Source: Candidatus Pantoea bituminis (GTDB taxonomy: Bacteria > Pseudomonadota > Gammaproteobacteria > Enterobacterales > Enterobacteriaceae). Taken from it: a stretch of DNA of 64,000 nucleotides. Both the position numbers and the translations under genes were made by a program. This document shows positions 16,986-26,552 of this stretch, one piece after another. The stretch lies in NCBI RefSeq assembly GCF_018842675.1, contig NZ_JAGTWO010000003.1:1-64000 (forward strand), given 5' to 3'. The number at the start of each line of letters is the position of its first letter. The first letter of the stretch is position 1. The notes beneath the pieces are model-generated. The model did not search any database and was not told the origin of the DNA. It saw only the letters and a list, made by a program, of their open reading frames with translations.

Positions 16986-17096
16986 GCTGCGCGCGTCACT
17001 TTGTTCTCGTTTCACTCGAACCAAAGTGACGCCGCGCAGCTTCATGCTCCTAATGCATCTTCCGCAAACGCCCAAATGTTCCAAATGGGCGTTTGC
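16986..17096. other. Two strong hairpins in a gene-free interval
   Basis: 16986-17040 is a near-perfect ~21-bp stem (GCTGCGCG...CGCGCAGC with CACTTTG/CAAAGTG inside). 17064-17096 is a perfect 11-bp stem GCAAACGCCCA/TGGGCGTTTGC. The gene-free stretch 16563-17493 also contains repeat copy 2. Nothing else coding is seen there. A single-strand initiation or transfer-related role is possible. Confidence 0.6.
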
Positions 17097-17223
17097 GTCA
17101 TTGCAAAAGTCGTATGCAACGCAGGGCGTATCCCTGACAAATCTTATAACGTAAGTGAAGAAAGCATCGTTGAGGATGCCTTGTCTGATGACGCCAGGCG
17201 TATGTGAAAGCCCAGGCTTTGGT

Positions 17224-17394
17224 ATGATTAATGTACCCCCATCGTCGCGTCATAGGTGCGCTTGTTTTGACGATATCTGCTTCCAGGAGCGAGCAGATGT
17301 ACCACACTGATGTGTTCTCCCTTTCAGGCTGCAGGAGTGTTTTTGTAGCTACCCGAAGGCGATCCTCTCAAGCTACCAGACCATTGGTGGTCGT
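17224..17394 (-). repeat. Structured ~170-bp repeat, copy 2
   Basis: Second copy of the element at 15435-15603. The GTAGCT/AGCTAC stem replaces GTGGCT/AGCTGC of copy 1, which keeps pairing through wobble, and the ATCTGCT/AGCAGAT hairpin is kept. It lies upstream (minus strand) of the recombinase gene. Confidence 0.7.
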
Positions 17395-17493
17395 CATTTG
17401 ACGACTTGTAACAGTTGAAAAGATATCAATCAGACTGTAGAAATGTCAACGATGAATAATCAAAAATACGCAAACAAGGAGTAATTTAAAATT

Positions 17494-18117
17494 ATGGATT
17501 GGCTGAAAATATTAGGTTTTATCCTTCCATCAATAGCTTTAATCCTTAGCTTCAATGCAAGACTAAAAACATTTAATAATGAGAGAATCTCGGTCTATAA
17601 AGATATGAAGTCACTTTCCTCTGAACTCAAAATGGAGAGTTACGAGATAAAATTAATTGATGACGAATTAAAGCAATTAATAATCAGGAAGGTAACCGGT
17701 ATATTTGAAAACACTCCAGCAAGAAGGCTAATGAAAGTTCTCAGCTGCAATCCAAACCTTGAACCATACAGAAAGAAAAGATTAAGAATGATCATTAAAT
17801 GTGTTAATGAAAAAGCATATCCATCTCATAACGAAGTTAGTGAAATTAAATTTGAGTTAGATAAATCAATGTACAATAAAAGAGCTCGAGAAGGTGCTAT
17901 GTTTATAACTGCATTTTTCATTGGATACATAACATTTCTTATCTCTGGCTTTTCCTCGTTTGTAGGAAAAGATTTTTTCTGGGCGAGCACTCAAATAATA
18001 ATGTCTTTCGCTCTGTCAATAACAATGTTATTTACGAAGGCAGCCTATCTAGCGCCATGGAATTACAAAAGCCATAAAAAAATCATTGAAACGCTGAAAA
18101 CATATAAAAGCATGTAA
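17494..18117 (+). CDS. Hypothetical membrane protein
   Basis: 207 residues, AT-rich unlike its neighbours. Probable membrane helices lie at about 5-22, 133-155 and 163-185, with a lysine-rich cytoplasmic middle. GGAG lies 12-15 bases before the ATG. It is isolated between the structured region and the iteron array. I do not recognise it; base composition suggests separate acquisition. Confidence 0.55.
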   Translation: MDWLKILGFILPSIALILSFNARLKTFNNERISVYKDMKSLSSELKMESYEIKLIDDELKQLIIRKVTGIFENTPARRLMKVLSCNPNLEPYRKKRLRMIIKCVNEKAYPSHNEVSEIKFELDKSMYNKRAREGAMFITAFFIGYITFLISGFSSFVGKDFFWASTQIIMSFALSITMLFTKAAYLAPWNYKSHKKIIETLKTYKSM

Positions 18118-18352
18118 AATTCATTAAACATAAAAGGTTGTCGAAAACATGGATGTTCGACTAATAATTAACATACAAAGACACATCAAGTAATGATAAT
18201 GACTTATCAAACACTTCTTCCTCACAACATGAAGGTGAATATATCAAATTAATACAATACTTAGATGTAAATTAATTTTAGATCAATTAAAATTTTCTTG
18301 TTTAATTTTAACAATAACAATCTGTATTTAACAAAAATATTAATCTAAAAGA

Positions 18353-19458
18353 GGGATCAGCACTACTTATGGAGTGATCTGCTCTTTGGCCAGCTAAATG
18401 CCGGAGTGGGAATCAGCCCTACTTATGGAGTGACCTGCCCTTTTGTCAGCTAAATGCCGGAGTGGGAATCGCCCCTACTTCTGGAAAGTGACCGGCCCTG
18501 CCGTGCGCTGAGTGCCGGAGAGTGGGAATCAGCCCTACTTATGGAGTGACCTGCCCTTTTGTCAGCTAAATGCCGGTGTGGGAATCGCCCCTACTTCTGG
18601 AAAGTGGCCAGCCCTGACGTCTACTGAGGGCTGGCAAGTGGGAATCAACCCTACTTATGGAGTGACCTGCCCTTTTGTCAGCTAAATGCCGGTGTGGGAA
18701 TCGCCCCTACTTCTGGAAAGTGGCCGGCCCTGACGTCTACTGAGAGCTGGAAAGTGGGAATCAGCCCTACTTATGGAGTGACCTGCCCTTTTGTCAGCTA
18801 AATGCCGGAGTGGGAATCGCCCCTACTTCTGGAAAGTGACCGGCCCTGCCGTGCGCTGAGTGCCGGAGAGTGGGAATCAGCCCTACTTATGGAGTGACCT
18901 GCCCTTTTGTCAGCTAAATGCCGGTGTGGGAATCGCCCCTACTTCTGGAAAGTGACCGGCCCTGCCGTGCGCTGAGTGCCGGAGAGTGGGAATCAGCCCT
19001 ACTTATGGAGTGACCTGCCCTTTTGTCAGCTAAATGCCGGTGTGGGAATCGCCCCTACTTCTGGAAAGTGGCCGGCCCTGACGTCTACTGAGGGCTGGAA
19101 AGTGGGAATCAGCCCTACTTATGGAGTGACCTGCCCTTTTGTCAGCTAAATGCCGGTGTGGGAATCGCCCCTACTTCTTATGTAAGCAGCTCTGCCGAAT
19201 GCTGATCGCCGGAAAACAGGAATCGCCCCTAATACCATGCTGCGGCACTTTATGGGAATTTCCCCTACTAGAGAAAGCTGTTCAATATGGGAATTAGCCC
19301 TACTGAGTACCAGTTTATATGTAGGGAAAAAGCCCCTACTGCCAAGCTGAAAACTCGAATTAAGGTTATAAGGAATCTACTTAAGACAGTGACCGCAAGA
19401 TTATGCTGTCATAAAAAGAATGGGTAAAAAGTAGCCGGGGATGGGAATCCGCCCTACA
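18353..19458. repeat. Large iteron array (about 20 copies) downstream of repA
   Basis: Core GGGAATCRSCCCTACTT recurs at about 18408, 18464, 18524, 18580, 18640, 18696, 18756, 18812, 18872, 18928, 18988, 19044, 19104 and 19160. Spacing alternates strictly 56 and 60 bp (a 116-bp composite unit), with degenerate copies at 18353, 19218, 19254, 19289, 19324 and 19442. The same core in the opposite orientation lies on the other side of repA. These are probable Rep binding sites for initiation and copy-number control (handcuffing). Confidence 0.9.
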
Positions 19459-19488
19459 TTCGAAAATGATTTTGAATAAATTTAGAAA

Positions 19489-20179
19489 TTAGATGCCATT
19501 CTTTTGGAGAATGTTAAAAATCATTTTTCCATTACTATCAGCTTGATACGTTACGTGTAATGGGGTCTTGTCATTAATTTGACGCAACGCTGGTTCAAGA
19601 AAAGATCTCTTCAACTCCGCACTGTTAGTGCGCTGCGAGTCAGGCAACATGAAGCGTTCAGCCAACCACTCTTGGCTGGTTTTCCAAATCCCTGTACTAC
19701 GGAACTGACATAGGCTCTCATACAGCCTCACTGTACGTGGATTTTTGAGACTTCCGCAATCCCTTAGGGAATAGGTAGTGAATTGAGTGCCAAGTACATA
19801 GAGATAAGGCATCACACGCGGATTAAATTCTATTTCCCATAACCCCTTACTTGAACGACCACCGGCCTCAACCAACCAAGGCAGCGCTCTAATATCATTA
19901 CGGCCGTTTTTTGGGTAGAAAAGTATTGAGGAGCGTGAAAGTTCAATTACCCCTCCTTCACGTCACGACTAGCCTGATTTCGACTTATATTAAAAATGTC
20001 TTCATAATCAGAAACGGCCACGTTAAACACCGGGTTGGCGTCATCATTATCGTCTGAAAAATATGTCTGCATAAGGCATAACCAAAGAACACGTTTTGAC
20101 TTCAACGAAAGATGATAGGCAGCTTCAGTCAGCTCGTTAGACTGTTTAACATTAATCTTTTTTTCAATTGGTTAGCCAT
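19489..20179 (-). CDS. repA: Rep_3-family plasmid replication initiator, two frameshifts
   Basis: Two winged-helix halves typical of RepE/pi-type initiators. The N-terminal LTEAAYHLSLKSKRVLWLCL and VSDYEDIFNISRNQASRDVK (about residues 15-75) join WEIEFNPRVMPYLYVLGTQF and VRLYESLCQF, then EWLAERFMLPDSQR. Adding one A at the A7 run near 20163 and one G at the GGGG near 19949 yields about 230 residues, normal for the family. It is flanked on both sides by iterons, so it should bind them to open the origin and repress itself. Confidence 0.9.
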
Positions 20180-20261
20180 ATACTTAACCTTGTATGGGTA
20201 AATATTTATCCCCCACAATACTCTAGAATACACACAAGTCAACACATTAAATTTTCTATGC

Positions 20262-20480
20262 GAATGTAGGGGTGATTCCCATACGAACTAGGGTCTATTC
20301 CCATAGTCTGTAGGGGTGATCTCCATATAAAGTAATGCAGATTCCCATACTATGTAGGGCGTAAATCCATAATGTAGGGATTATTTTGCATTAATATCAA
20401 TAGGTTGCGTAACCTAAAAAGCCTTTAAAATACTTAAAAAGAATAAAAAAGCCTTTAAAATTTAGAGCTGTGGATAAGTG
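20262..20480. other. Replication origin core: upstream iterons, AT-rich repeats, DnaA box
   Basis: Inverted iteron cores GTAGGGGTGATTCCCATA and variants lie at about 20265, 20290, 20310, 20354 and 20373. An AT-rich tract follows with two copies of AAAAAGCCTTTAAAAT (about 20417-20460), a likely unwinding element. A perfect DnaA box TGTGGATAA sits at 20469-20477. The order is typical of iteron plasmids. Confidence 0.8.
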
Positions 20481-20684
20481 GATAACTTTACCTGACCCCT
20501 GTAACCTCCATCGCTACGCTCAGTCGGTCAACCCCTCAGCGGCACAAAAACAAGTTTTGTACCGCTTCACGGTTTTCAGTTTTAAGCACACAATTTTAGG
20601 TTGCCTTCTTTCGTTTACTACTGTTGACTTAAGCAGAACGAGGATCTTAACCTTGTCCGCTTAAAAAACGACGGATTAATAAAC

Positions 20685-21002
20685 ATGGCGCATAAAAGAA
20701 AGATATCGCAGCAAGAATGGGATCGAATCCTGCCTGCTATGGAAACTTTTGCCGACATAACTACTCAGATGGCTTACTTAGTCTTGGTCAAAGATGAGAA
20801 GCAATCAGACGTGGCTACTCAGTTAGCTAGATCAAAGCAAAATGTAGGTAATGCAGTCAAAAGGGTTTGGAATTTATATACCGAACTTGAAAATGCAGAG
20901 GGTAAAAAATTATGTTTCGTAAGCGTATGGATACCTGAAGAAGCCGCTATTAAAGTGAAAAAAATAGCTGCCAAATTCCCTATCAACAAAATTTCTGTAT
21001 AG
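20685..21002 (+). CDS. KorA/TrfB-like transcriptional repressor
   Basis: 105 residues. ISQQEWDRILPAMETFADIT and the HTH KQSDVATQLARSKQNVGNAV (about residues 43-62) match the TrfB/KorA DNA-binding domain. It lies beside the origin, and relatives coordinate plasmid replication and transfer genes. The gene is AT-richer than its neighbours. Its targets here are unknown. Confidence 0.75.
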   Translation: MAHKRKISQQEWDRILPAMETFADITTQMAYLVLVKDEKQSDVATQLARSKQNVGNAVKRVWNLYTELENAEGKKLCFVSVWIPEEAAIKVKKIAAKFPINKISV

Positions 21003-21520
21003 AAAAAACAACCTGAATTTTGTTAGTTACAACAATCTAAGAATTTTGTAATTTTATTACCCTATCCCACTATCATTTTTTAAATCGGCTAAGTTAATTA
21101 AGGAAAAAATGCATCGGTAGAGCTCGATTTAAACGAGCCTGTATCCGTAGGCGTGCTTCTACGTTTTTCGCGTGAACAGACGGACTTCGTCGGACGACGC
21201 CACGCGTACCGGGATGTCCTCATTCAGACCGCTCCGGCCCGTCTGCCGGTCCAGTGAATAGTTCCGGTATCGATCAGGCCGTTGACTACCTGAACAGTGA
21301 AGCCGGAAAGGCACCTTATCCACATCTTCGCTGCACATCCGGCGCATAAAGCTGTTGATAATCTGCTGCAGGCCCTGCCAGCCGGAGCCTGCACTTGGGT
21401 GATTAATTTATGAGCTATCGCTTGGCTATAAACCTATATAAATCAATGGTCATCTTTTTTCTGTACGATTCCTGTGCGTGTGTGACCAGCCCTGTCTTGC
21501 GCAGCCCTGAAAGCCAGTTA
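21003..21520. other. Interval with decayed coding remnant
   Basis: No intact gene is seen. On the minus strand, about 21159-21400 encodes protein-like but frame-broken sequence (LQQIINSFMRRMCSEDVDK, later LNEDIPVRVASSDEVRLFTR ending at 21159), probably a gene fragment I cannot identify. Confidence 0.35.
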
Positions 21521-21524
21521 ATAC

Positions 21525-21544
21525 TACTGTATATACATGCAGTA
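21525..21544. promoter_or_regulatory. LexA operator (SOS box)
   Basis: TACTGTATATACATGCAGTA closely matches the LexA consensus CTGT-N8-ACAG (imperfect in the right arm), 20 bases before the umuD start. Confidence 0.85.
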
Positions 21545-21564
21545 CTTTGACAGGGATTTTTGCT

Positions 21565-22005
21565 ATGTTTAACGCCTTTGAGTTGATGCAACCGGCGGAC
21601 AATCCGCCGCCCAGCTTCAGGCCCCTTTTCCTTGAACGTGTGCCCTGCGGTTTTCCTTCTCCCTGCCAGGACTACGCTGAACAGGAGCTCGATCTTAATG
21701 AATATTTAATAGCCCACCGGGCAAGCACCTTCTTCCTGCGCGCGCAGGGCAACAGTATGCAGGACATCGGCCTTTACGATGGCGATTTGCTTATTGTTGA
21801 TCGGTCCCTGAAACCGGAACACGGTGACATTGTTATCGCTGAGCTCTACGGCGAGTTTACGGTAAAGCGTCTTTTTCTTACCCCGAAGGGACCCGTACTG
21901 CAGCCAATGAATCCCGCCTACCCCATCATCATTCCGGACCCGGACACGATGGAAATCTTCGGCGTAGTGGCGCACTTCGTGCATACCCCACGCGGGAGAA
22001 ACTGA
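21565..22005 (+). CDS. umuD: UmuD-like SOS mutagenesis subunit
   Basis: 146 residues with self-cleavage site Cys28-Gly29 (PCGFPSP), catalytic Ser64 (QGNSMQDIG) and Lys101 (EFTVKRLF). RecA filaments trigger cleavage and UmuD'2 activates the Y-family polymerase. Start chosen at 21565 with AGGGA upstream. The partner umuC follows after one base but is interrupted, so the plasmid pol V is probably inactive. Confidence 0.93.
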   Translation: MFNAFELMQPADNPPPSFRPLFLERVPCGFPSPCQDYAEQELDLNEYLIAHRASTFFLRAQGNSMQDIGLYDGDLLIVDRSLKPEHGDIVIAELYGEFTVKRLFLTPKGPVLQPMNPAYPIIIPDPDTMEIFGVVAHFVHTPRGRN

Positions 22006-22006
22006 C

Positions 22007-22129
22007 ATGTTCGGGCTGATTGACGTAAACAGCTTTTATGCCAGCGCCGAAAAGGTTTTCCGTCCTGATCTCAGAAATGCACCGGTGGTCATCCTCTCGA
22101 ATAACGATCTGAGTGGTGAGAAACGTTAG
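22007..22129 (+). pseudogene. umuC: umuC 5' fragment
   Basis: Encodes [18 protein letters not shown] ... VVILSNND, the start of UmuC with the metal-binding Asp6 ([10 protein letters not shown]). Homology ends at the codon for Asp at 22106-22108, and foreign sequence adds a stop at 22127. The rest resumes at 34764. Confidence 0.92.
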
Positions 22130-22419
22130 TTAAATTGATGCTGTTTATGTCAGCAGCTCTGGAGTGTTGTTAGGTCTGCTATGAGCGAAGAGCGGACTTA
22201 CTGACCCAGTATGAAGATGTTCTATCAACATTAAAATTTTACAAACTGCCATGCATTTTGAATTATGCGAAACAGGTCAGTACTTAAAGTGATTACCCAT
22301 AATATACATATGCGCACCAGCCTGAAGGCGCACAATACCTGTAAATGTCCTCGTTTGAGCGTTTACGCCGTAGTTTCTCAGCCACGCATCAGGCTTTTTG
22401 CTGACGTTCCGATAGCTGC

Positions 22420-22605
22420 TTAGCTGGTTGTTACATCAGGATTATTTCTTCGACTAATCTTTCCTCCTTTCCGTCCCGCTTCGACAGCACGTTCAGGGTT
22501 ATTTTTGAAGTTTCCACCGCTTTGCTTACCGCCTTTTCTTCCTGCTTCAGCGGCCCGCTGCGGATTTTCTGCAAAGTTTCCCGCTCCACCACGACGTGTG
22601 CTCAT
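22420..22605 (-). CDS. KGG-motif stress protein (YciG/con-10 type)
   Basis: 61 residues with two glycine-rich repeats, RRGGAGNFAENPQRAAEAGR-KGG and GGNFKNNPERAVEAGRKGG. Members are small hydrophilic stress-induced proteins. It is the first gene inside the umuC insert. A good AGAGG-like site precedes the ATG. Confidence 0.88.
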   Translation of the reverse strand: MSTRRGGAGNFAENPQRAAEAGRKGGKQSGGNFKNNPERAVEAGRKGGKISRRNNPDVTTS

Positions 22606-22887
22606 GTTCAGCCTCTTTGGAAAAAATAAAACTATTAAATCCCCTTAAATTTAGTGTTTATTTCTGAAAAACCATCATAAAGAAAAAATAAAGGCCTGAA
22701 ACGAAGCGGCGAAAGCAGAAGGGCTGCAAAAAAGCCCGTAGATAATGAGTCAAAAAACTCTGTCTGTGCTCAATCTCAGGCAGAAGCAGGATTAGTATGT
22801 CAATCAACATATGCTGCTGAGGCATTAATATTCGCGTTACTCAAATTAATAGCGTTAACTACTGTCAGTTGTAATACATAAAGCCAA

Positions 22888-23076
22888 ATGGTCAGATCAA
22901 TGTGCCTGTTATTTTTTCACTGTCCCAGATACGGGTGTAAGAAGTTTATTTTTACTACCGTAAATAAAATACGGCAGATCCCGCACGGTGCTGTCTGTAG
23001 CAGGTGCGGAACCCGCCTTACGGCTGATTCCTGCCTGCCAAAGAAAATATCACCTTTCCGCTGGCTGAGTCGGTGA
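22888..23076 (+). CDS. Possible small zinc-ribbon protein
   Basis: 62 codons with paired cysteines CPRYGCKK and CSRCGTRL that could form a zinc ribbon. There is no convincing ribosome site and the N-terminus is doubtful. It lies just upstream of the tRNA-like gene. Low confidence. Confidence 0.3.
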   Translation: MVRSMCLLFFHCPRYGCKKFIFTTVNKIRQIPHGAVCSRCGTRLTADSCLPKKISPFRWLSR

Positions 23077-23106
23077 CTCAGTCCTACGTACCTTTAGAGA
23101 GATTAT

Positions 23107-23182
23107 ACGGGCGTGGTATAACAGGTATTACATCAGCATTTATATATAGCTGAAGATGCGGGTTCAATTCCTGCTGCCCGTT
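23107..23182 (+). tRNA. tRNA-Gly(UCC)-like gene with aberrant anticodon loop
   Basis: The cloverleaf fits: acceptor ACGGGCG/TGCCCGT, D arm GTAT...TTAC with GG in the loop, anticodon stem TCAGC/GCTGA, and T arm GCGGG-TTCAATT-CCTGC. It closely follows the E. coli glyT pattern, but the anticodon loop is ATTTATATATA (11 bases instead of 7) and no CCA is encoded. The first acceptor pair changed from G-C to A-T on both sides, so pairing is kept. It is either a decaying tRNA or a tRNA-like RNA with another role. Confidence 0.75.
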
Positions 23183-23685
23183 TTCACTTGAGACATAACA
23201 TTTTTAACATGCTCTCTTAAGCGTACTTAGTCTTTCCCGGGTTAACGTAAATCACTCTACGCCCTGGAAACCGCTCAGAATCGTGCAAATTAATCTGCGC
23301 TGTGGCATGGTTATGCACTGAAACCGGCTGGGTTTTCGGCATTAAATAAAAGATGGAAATTTTAAAAGGGAAGATTAGAAAGTATCAGTGAATTCCTCAT
23401 AGATGTCCGCTTATGGCTCATAGCGGACTGTAAGCCAATTGCATAAGACAAGATTGTTTTTGCCCTCCGCTCCCTGATCCGAAATGCTGCTTCCGGCGGT
23501 CCGCCGGCGCTTACCGGCGCTGCCAGTCAGAGCATCAGGGTGGATCACTGCGGCAGCCGTGCATCCGCTGCTTTACGCTTGCGCCTGGCCAGTCCCCGGC
23601 CTCCTGGAATGAAAATCCGGAACGCCAGGGACCCGTTACTGGCTTATCGTCGTCATGAACATAATTCTTGATCCATACGCGCCCC
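23183..23685. other. Gene-free interval
   Basis: No supported gene. A GC-rich stretch (about 23480-23620) contains short inverted repeats (CCGGCGG/CCGCCGG) and may be a decayed coding sequence. No signal was identified. Confidence 0.3.
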
Positions 23686-26187
23686 TCAGAACTCAACTGG
23701 ATCAATATTTACGGGGTCCGTTTGCCAGATATGCTTACAGTATTCCTGGATTGCACGGTCCGACGAGAACATACCTGACCGGGCGGTATTCATAACAGAC
23801 ATTCGCGTCCAGCGCTTTTCATTATGCCAGGCCTGATCCACCTGCTCCTGGCATGCCATATAGTCGGCAAAATCGGCGAGTACGAAAAACGGGTCGGAAT
23901 TAAGCAGATTGTCGAGCAGACCGCGAAACACTTCTTTGTCGCCACGGGAGAAGCAGCCTTGAGCAATCTGATCGAGCGCGTCGCGTAAATCCTCACTGGA
24001 CTCCACATACTGCGCAGGACGATATCCCTCATGTTTAAGCCCTTCCACCTGCTGCGCGGTCATGCCAAACAGAAAGAAATTATCTGCGCCCGCCTGCTCA
24101 CGGAGCTCAACATTAGCACCATCGAGCGTGCCAATAGTCAGCGCGCCGTTCATCATGAATTTCATGTTGCCCGTGCCAGACGCCTCTTTGCCTGCCGTGG
24201 AGATCTGCTCGGACAGATCCGCCGCCGGATAGATGTAGTGGCCGTTTTTGACATTGAAGTCAGGATAGAAAATGACCTTAATGCGGTTATCGATGACCGG
24301 GTCGTTATTAACCACTTCCGCGATACCCGAAATCAGACGAATAATCAGCTTCGCCATGTGGTATCCCGGCGCGGCCTTGCCGCCAAAGATAAAGCAGCGC
24401 GGCGCAATATCTAGTGACGGATCGGCACGCAAGCGTCGATATAAGCTGATGATGTGCAGGGCGTTGAGATGCTGGCGCTTATATTCGTGGATACGTTTTA
24501 CCTGGACATCAAACAACATGTCTGGCGGAATACTTATCCCCACCATTTTATGAATGCGCGCCGCCAGAGTCGTCTTGCTATCACGCCGGATCGCACGCCA
24601 GGTTTCCTGAAAGGCATCATCGTCGGCATGCGCGGCCAAAGCATTAAGGTGGGTCAAATCGCCTCTCCAGGCTGTCCCAAGCGTGTCATCAAGCAGGCGT
24701 GCAAGGCCCGGATTGCTCAGCATCATAAAGCGGCGCGGCGTAACCCCATTTGTCACGTTCAGAAAACGCTCAGGATACATATCAGCGAAATCATGCAGTA
24801 CGGTCTCTCTGAGCAACGCAGAATGGAGCGCCGCTACGCCGTTCACGTGATGGCTGCCAGCGATTGCAAGATGGGCCATACGGACCTTTTTATCGCCGTA
24901 CTCGTCGATTATTGACATGCGCGCCACGCGAGCCTCGTCACCGGGAAACGCGCGGCGAACATCGTCCAGAAAGCGTTTATTGATTTCGTAAATAATCTCC
25001 AGCAGCCGTGGCAGCATGTTCTGCATCAGGGGCAGGCTCCACGTCTCCAGCGCTTCAGGCAACAGCGTATGATTGGTATAAGCGAACGTGCGCTGTGTGA
25101 TGGACCAGGCTTCCTCCCACGACAGCAAACGCTCGTCAATAAGAAGCCGCATAAGTTCAGCCACCGCGATTGAGGGATGCGTGTCGTTAAGCTGGGCAGC
25201 GAAACGATCCGCAAAACGCCCAACCGGTAAATTGCTGGCATCCATCAGGCGTAGCATGTCCTGCAAGGAGCATGAGACGAAGAAGTATTGCTGAGCGAGG
25301 CGCAGGCGTTTACCACTGTCCGGTTCGTCATTTGGATAGAGCACTTTTGAAAGGGTCTCAGAAACGACTTTTTCTTCTACCGCCTGATAATAGTCGCCCG
25401 CGTTGAAGTCCTCAAAATCGAAGGATTCCACCGCTTCACTCTTCCAGAGCCGCAACACGTTGCAGGTATTTACGCGATAACCCTGAACAGGCATATCGTA
25501 CGCAACGCCTTTTACCTGTCTTGCCGGTATCCAGCGCACGCGCAGCCTACCCTGCTCATCGGTCAGCATCTGCGTGGAACCGCCGAAGCAGACATAGAAG
25601 CTGATTTCAGGCCGGCAAATTTCCCATGGGGTGCCCATTTTCAACCATTTATCAGTGCGTTCTACCTGCCAGCCGTCAACGATCTCCTGATCGAAAATGC
25701 CGAACTCGTAGCGGATTCCATAGCCTATCGCCGGGATTCGCACTGTCGCTAATGAGTCGAGATAGCATGCTGCTAACCTTCCCAGTCCGCCATTACCGAG
25801 GCCCGGTTCTTCCTCAATTTCAAGCAGCACATCAAGATCCTGGCCGAGCGTCTGCATGGCCTCACGCGCCTCATTTTCAAGATCCAGGCTTATTAAATTA
25901 CAACCGAGTTGTGGGCCGATAAGAAACTCCGCTGAGAAGTAACAGGCCACTTTGACATGATGGAGCGCATAGTTTTGGACCGAGGCCATCCAGCGTGCAA
26001 GCATGCGGTCCCGGACTGTCCAGGCGAGAGCCATATACCAGTCTTGGGTTGTGGCAATATCAGGATAGCGGGCCTGTCGGCAGATAAGGTTTCTGACAAC
26101 ATCATGCTGAAACGCATTGATGCTTGCCTCATCTGATGCCGGTTTTTCGGAACGGGTGACGGCAGGTACAGGGATTTTATTATTCAT
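23686..26187 (-). CDS. glgP: Glycogen/starch/alpha-glucan phosphorylase
   Basis: 833 residues from ATG at 26187 (GAGG 7-8 bases upstream). It has GT35 landmarks EEEPGLGNGGLGRLAACYLD, GYGIRYEFGIFDQ, AAQLNDTHPSIAVAELMR, RIHEYKRQHLNALHI and the PLP lysine in EASGTGNMKFMMNG. It releases glucose-1-phosphate from glycogen in the cytosol. A plasmid copy among stress genes may speed energy mobilisation. It is intact and full length. Confidence 0.95.
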   Translation of the reverse strand: MNNKIPVPAVTRSEKPASDEASINAFQHDVVRNLICRQARYPDIATTQDWYMALAWTVRDRMLARWMASVQNYALHHVKVACYFSAEFLIGPQLGCNLISLDLENEAREAMQTLGQDLDVLLEIEEEPGLGNGGLGRLAACYLDSLATVRIPAIGYGIRYEFGIFDQEIVDGWQVERTDKWLKMGTPWEICRPEISFYVCFGGSTQMLTDEQGRLRVRWIPARQVKGVAYDMPVQGYRVNTCNVLRLWKSEAVESFDFEDFNAGDYYQAVEEKVVSETLSKVLYPNDEPDSGKRLRLAQQYFFVSCSLQDMLRLMDASNLPVGRFADRFAAQLNDTHPSIAVAELMRLLIDERLLSWEEAWSITQRTFAYTNHTLLPEALETWSLPLMQNMLPRLLEIIYEINKRFLDDVRRAFPGDEARVARMSIIDEYGDKKVRMAHLAIAGSHHVNGVAALHSALLRETVLHDFADMYPERFLNVTNGVTPRRFMMLSNPGLARLLDDTLGTAWRGDLTHLNALAAHADDDAFQETWRAIRRDSKTTLAARIHKMVGISIPPDMLFDVQVKRIHEYKRQHLNALHIISLYRRLRADPSLDIAPRCFIFGGKAAPGYHMAKLIIRLISGIAEVVNNDPVIDNRIKVIFYPDFNVKNGHYIYPAADLSEQISTAGKEASGTGNMKFMMNGALTIGTLDGANVELREQAGADNFFLFGMTAQQVEGLKHEGYRPAQYVESSEDLRDALDQIAQGCFSRGDKEVFRGLLDNLLNSDPFFVLADFADYMACQEQVDQAWHNEKRWTRMSVMNTARSGMFSSDRAIQEYCKHIWQTDPVNIDPVEF

Positions 26188-26552
26188 ATTTTGCCTCACA
26201 CTGGCGCTGATGACAGAGCCATATGTGACCGATCCCATGTTTACAACTCAGTGATGCTACCAGAACTCGTAAAGGGCATGCCGGGAAAGAGGCGAAACAG
26301 CAAAATAGCGGGATTCACAAGGCTCAGGACCCTCAGCACGCTCTATTTCACAGGGTGTTGGTAGTGAACATGCAAATAATGGACATGTTATTTAACAGTA
26401 TAGCCAGTCCCTATGATGCGCACAAATTCAGCGCGGGTTCGAGCCATCGCGGTTGATCTTCCCTGCTCTCTTCGCTGTACCCTGGGTTATTCAGATGACC
26501 TTTTCAGGCTACCGGCCAACCTCAGCTGGCCGGGACAGAACAACAGCCACTT
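26188..26552. other. Intergenic region before glgP
   Basis: About 365 bp with no gene. It contains the glgP leader; no clear operator was recognised. Confidence 0.3.

Noticed and set aside
18353..19458. CRISPR array
   Set aside because: Regular spacing suggested it, but the 'spacers' are themselves repeated and the core matches sites beside repA, so these are iterons.
20470..20664. 64-codon plus-strand frame in the origin region
   Set aside because: Begins within the DnaA box and has no start signal; the DNA is better explained as origin sequence.
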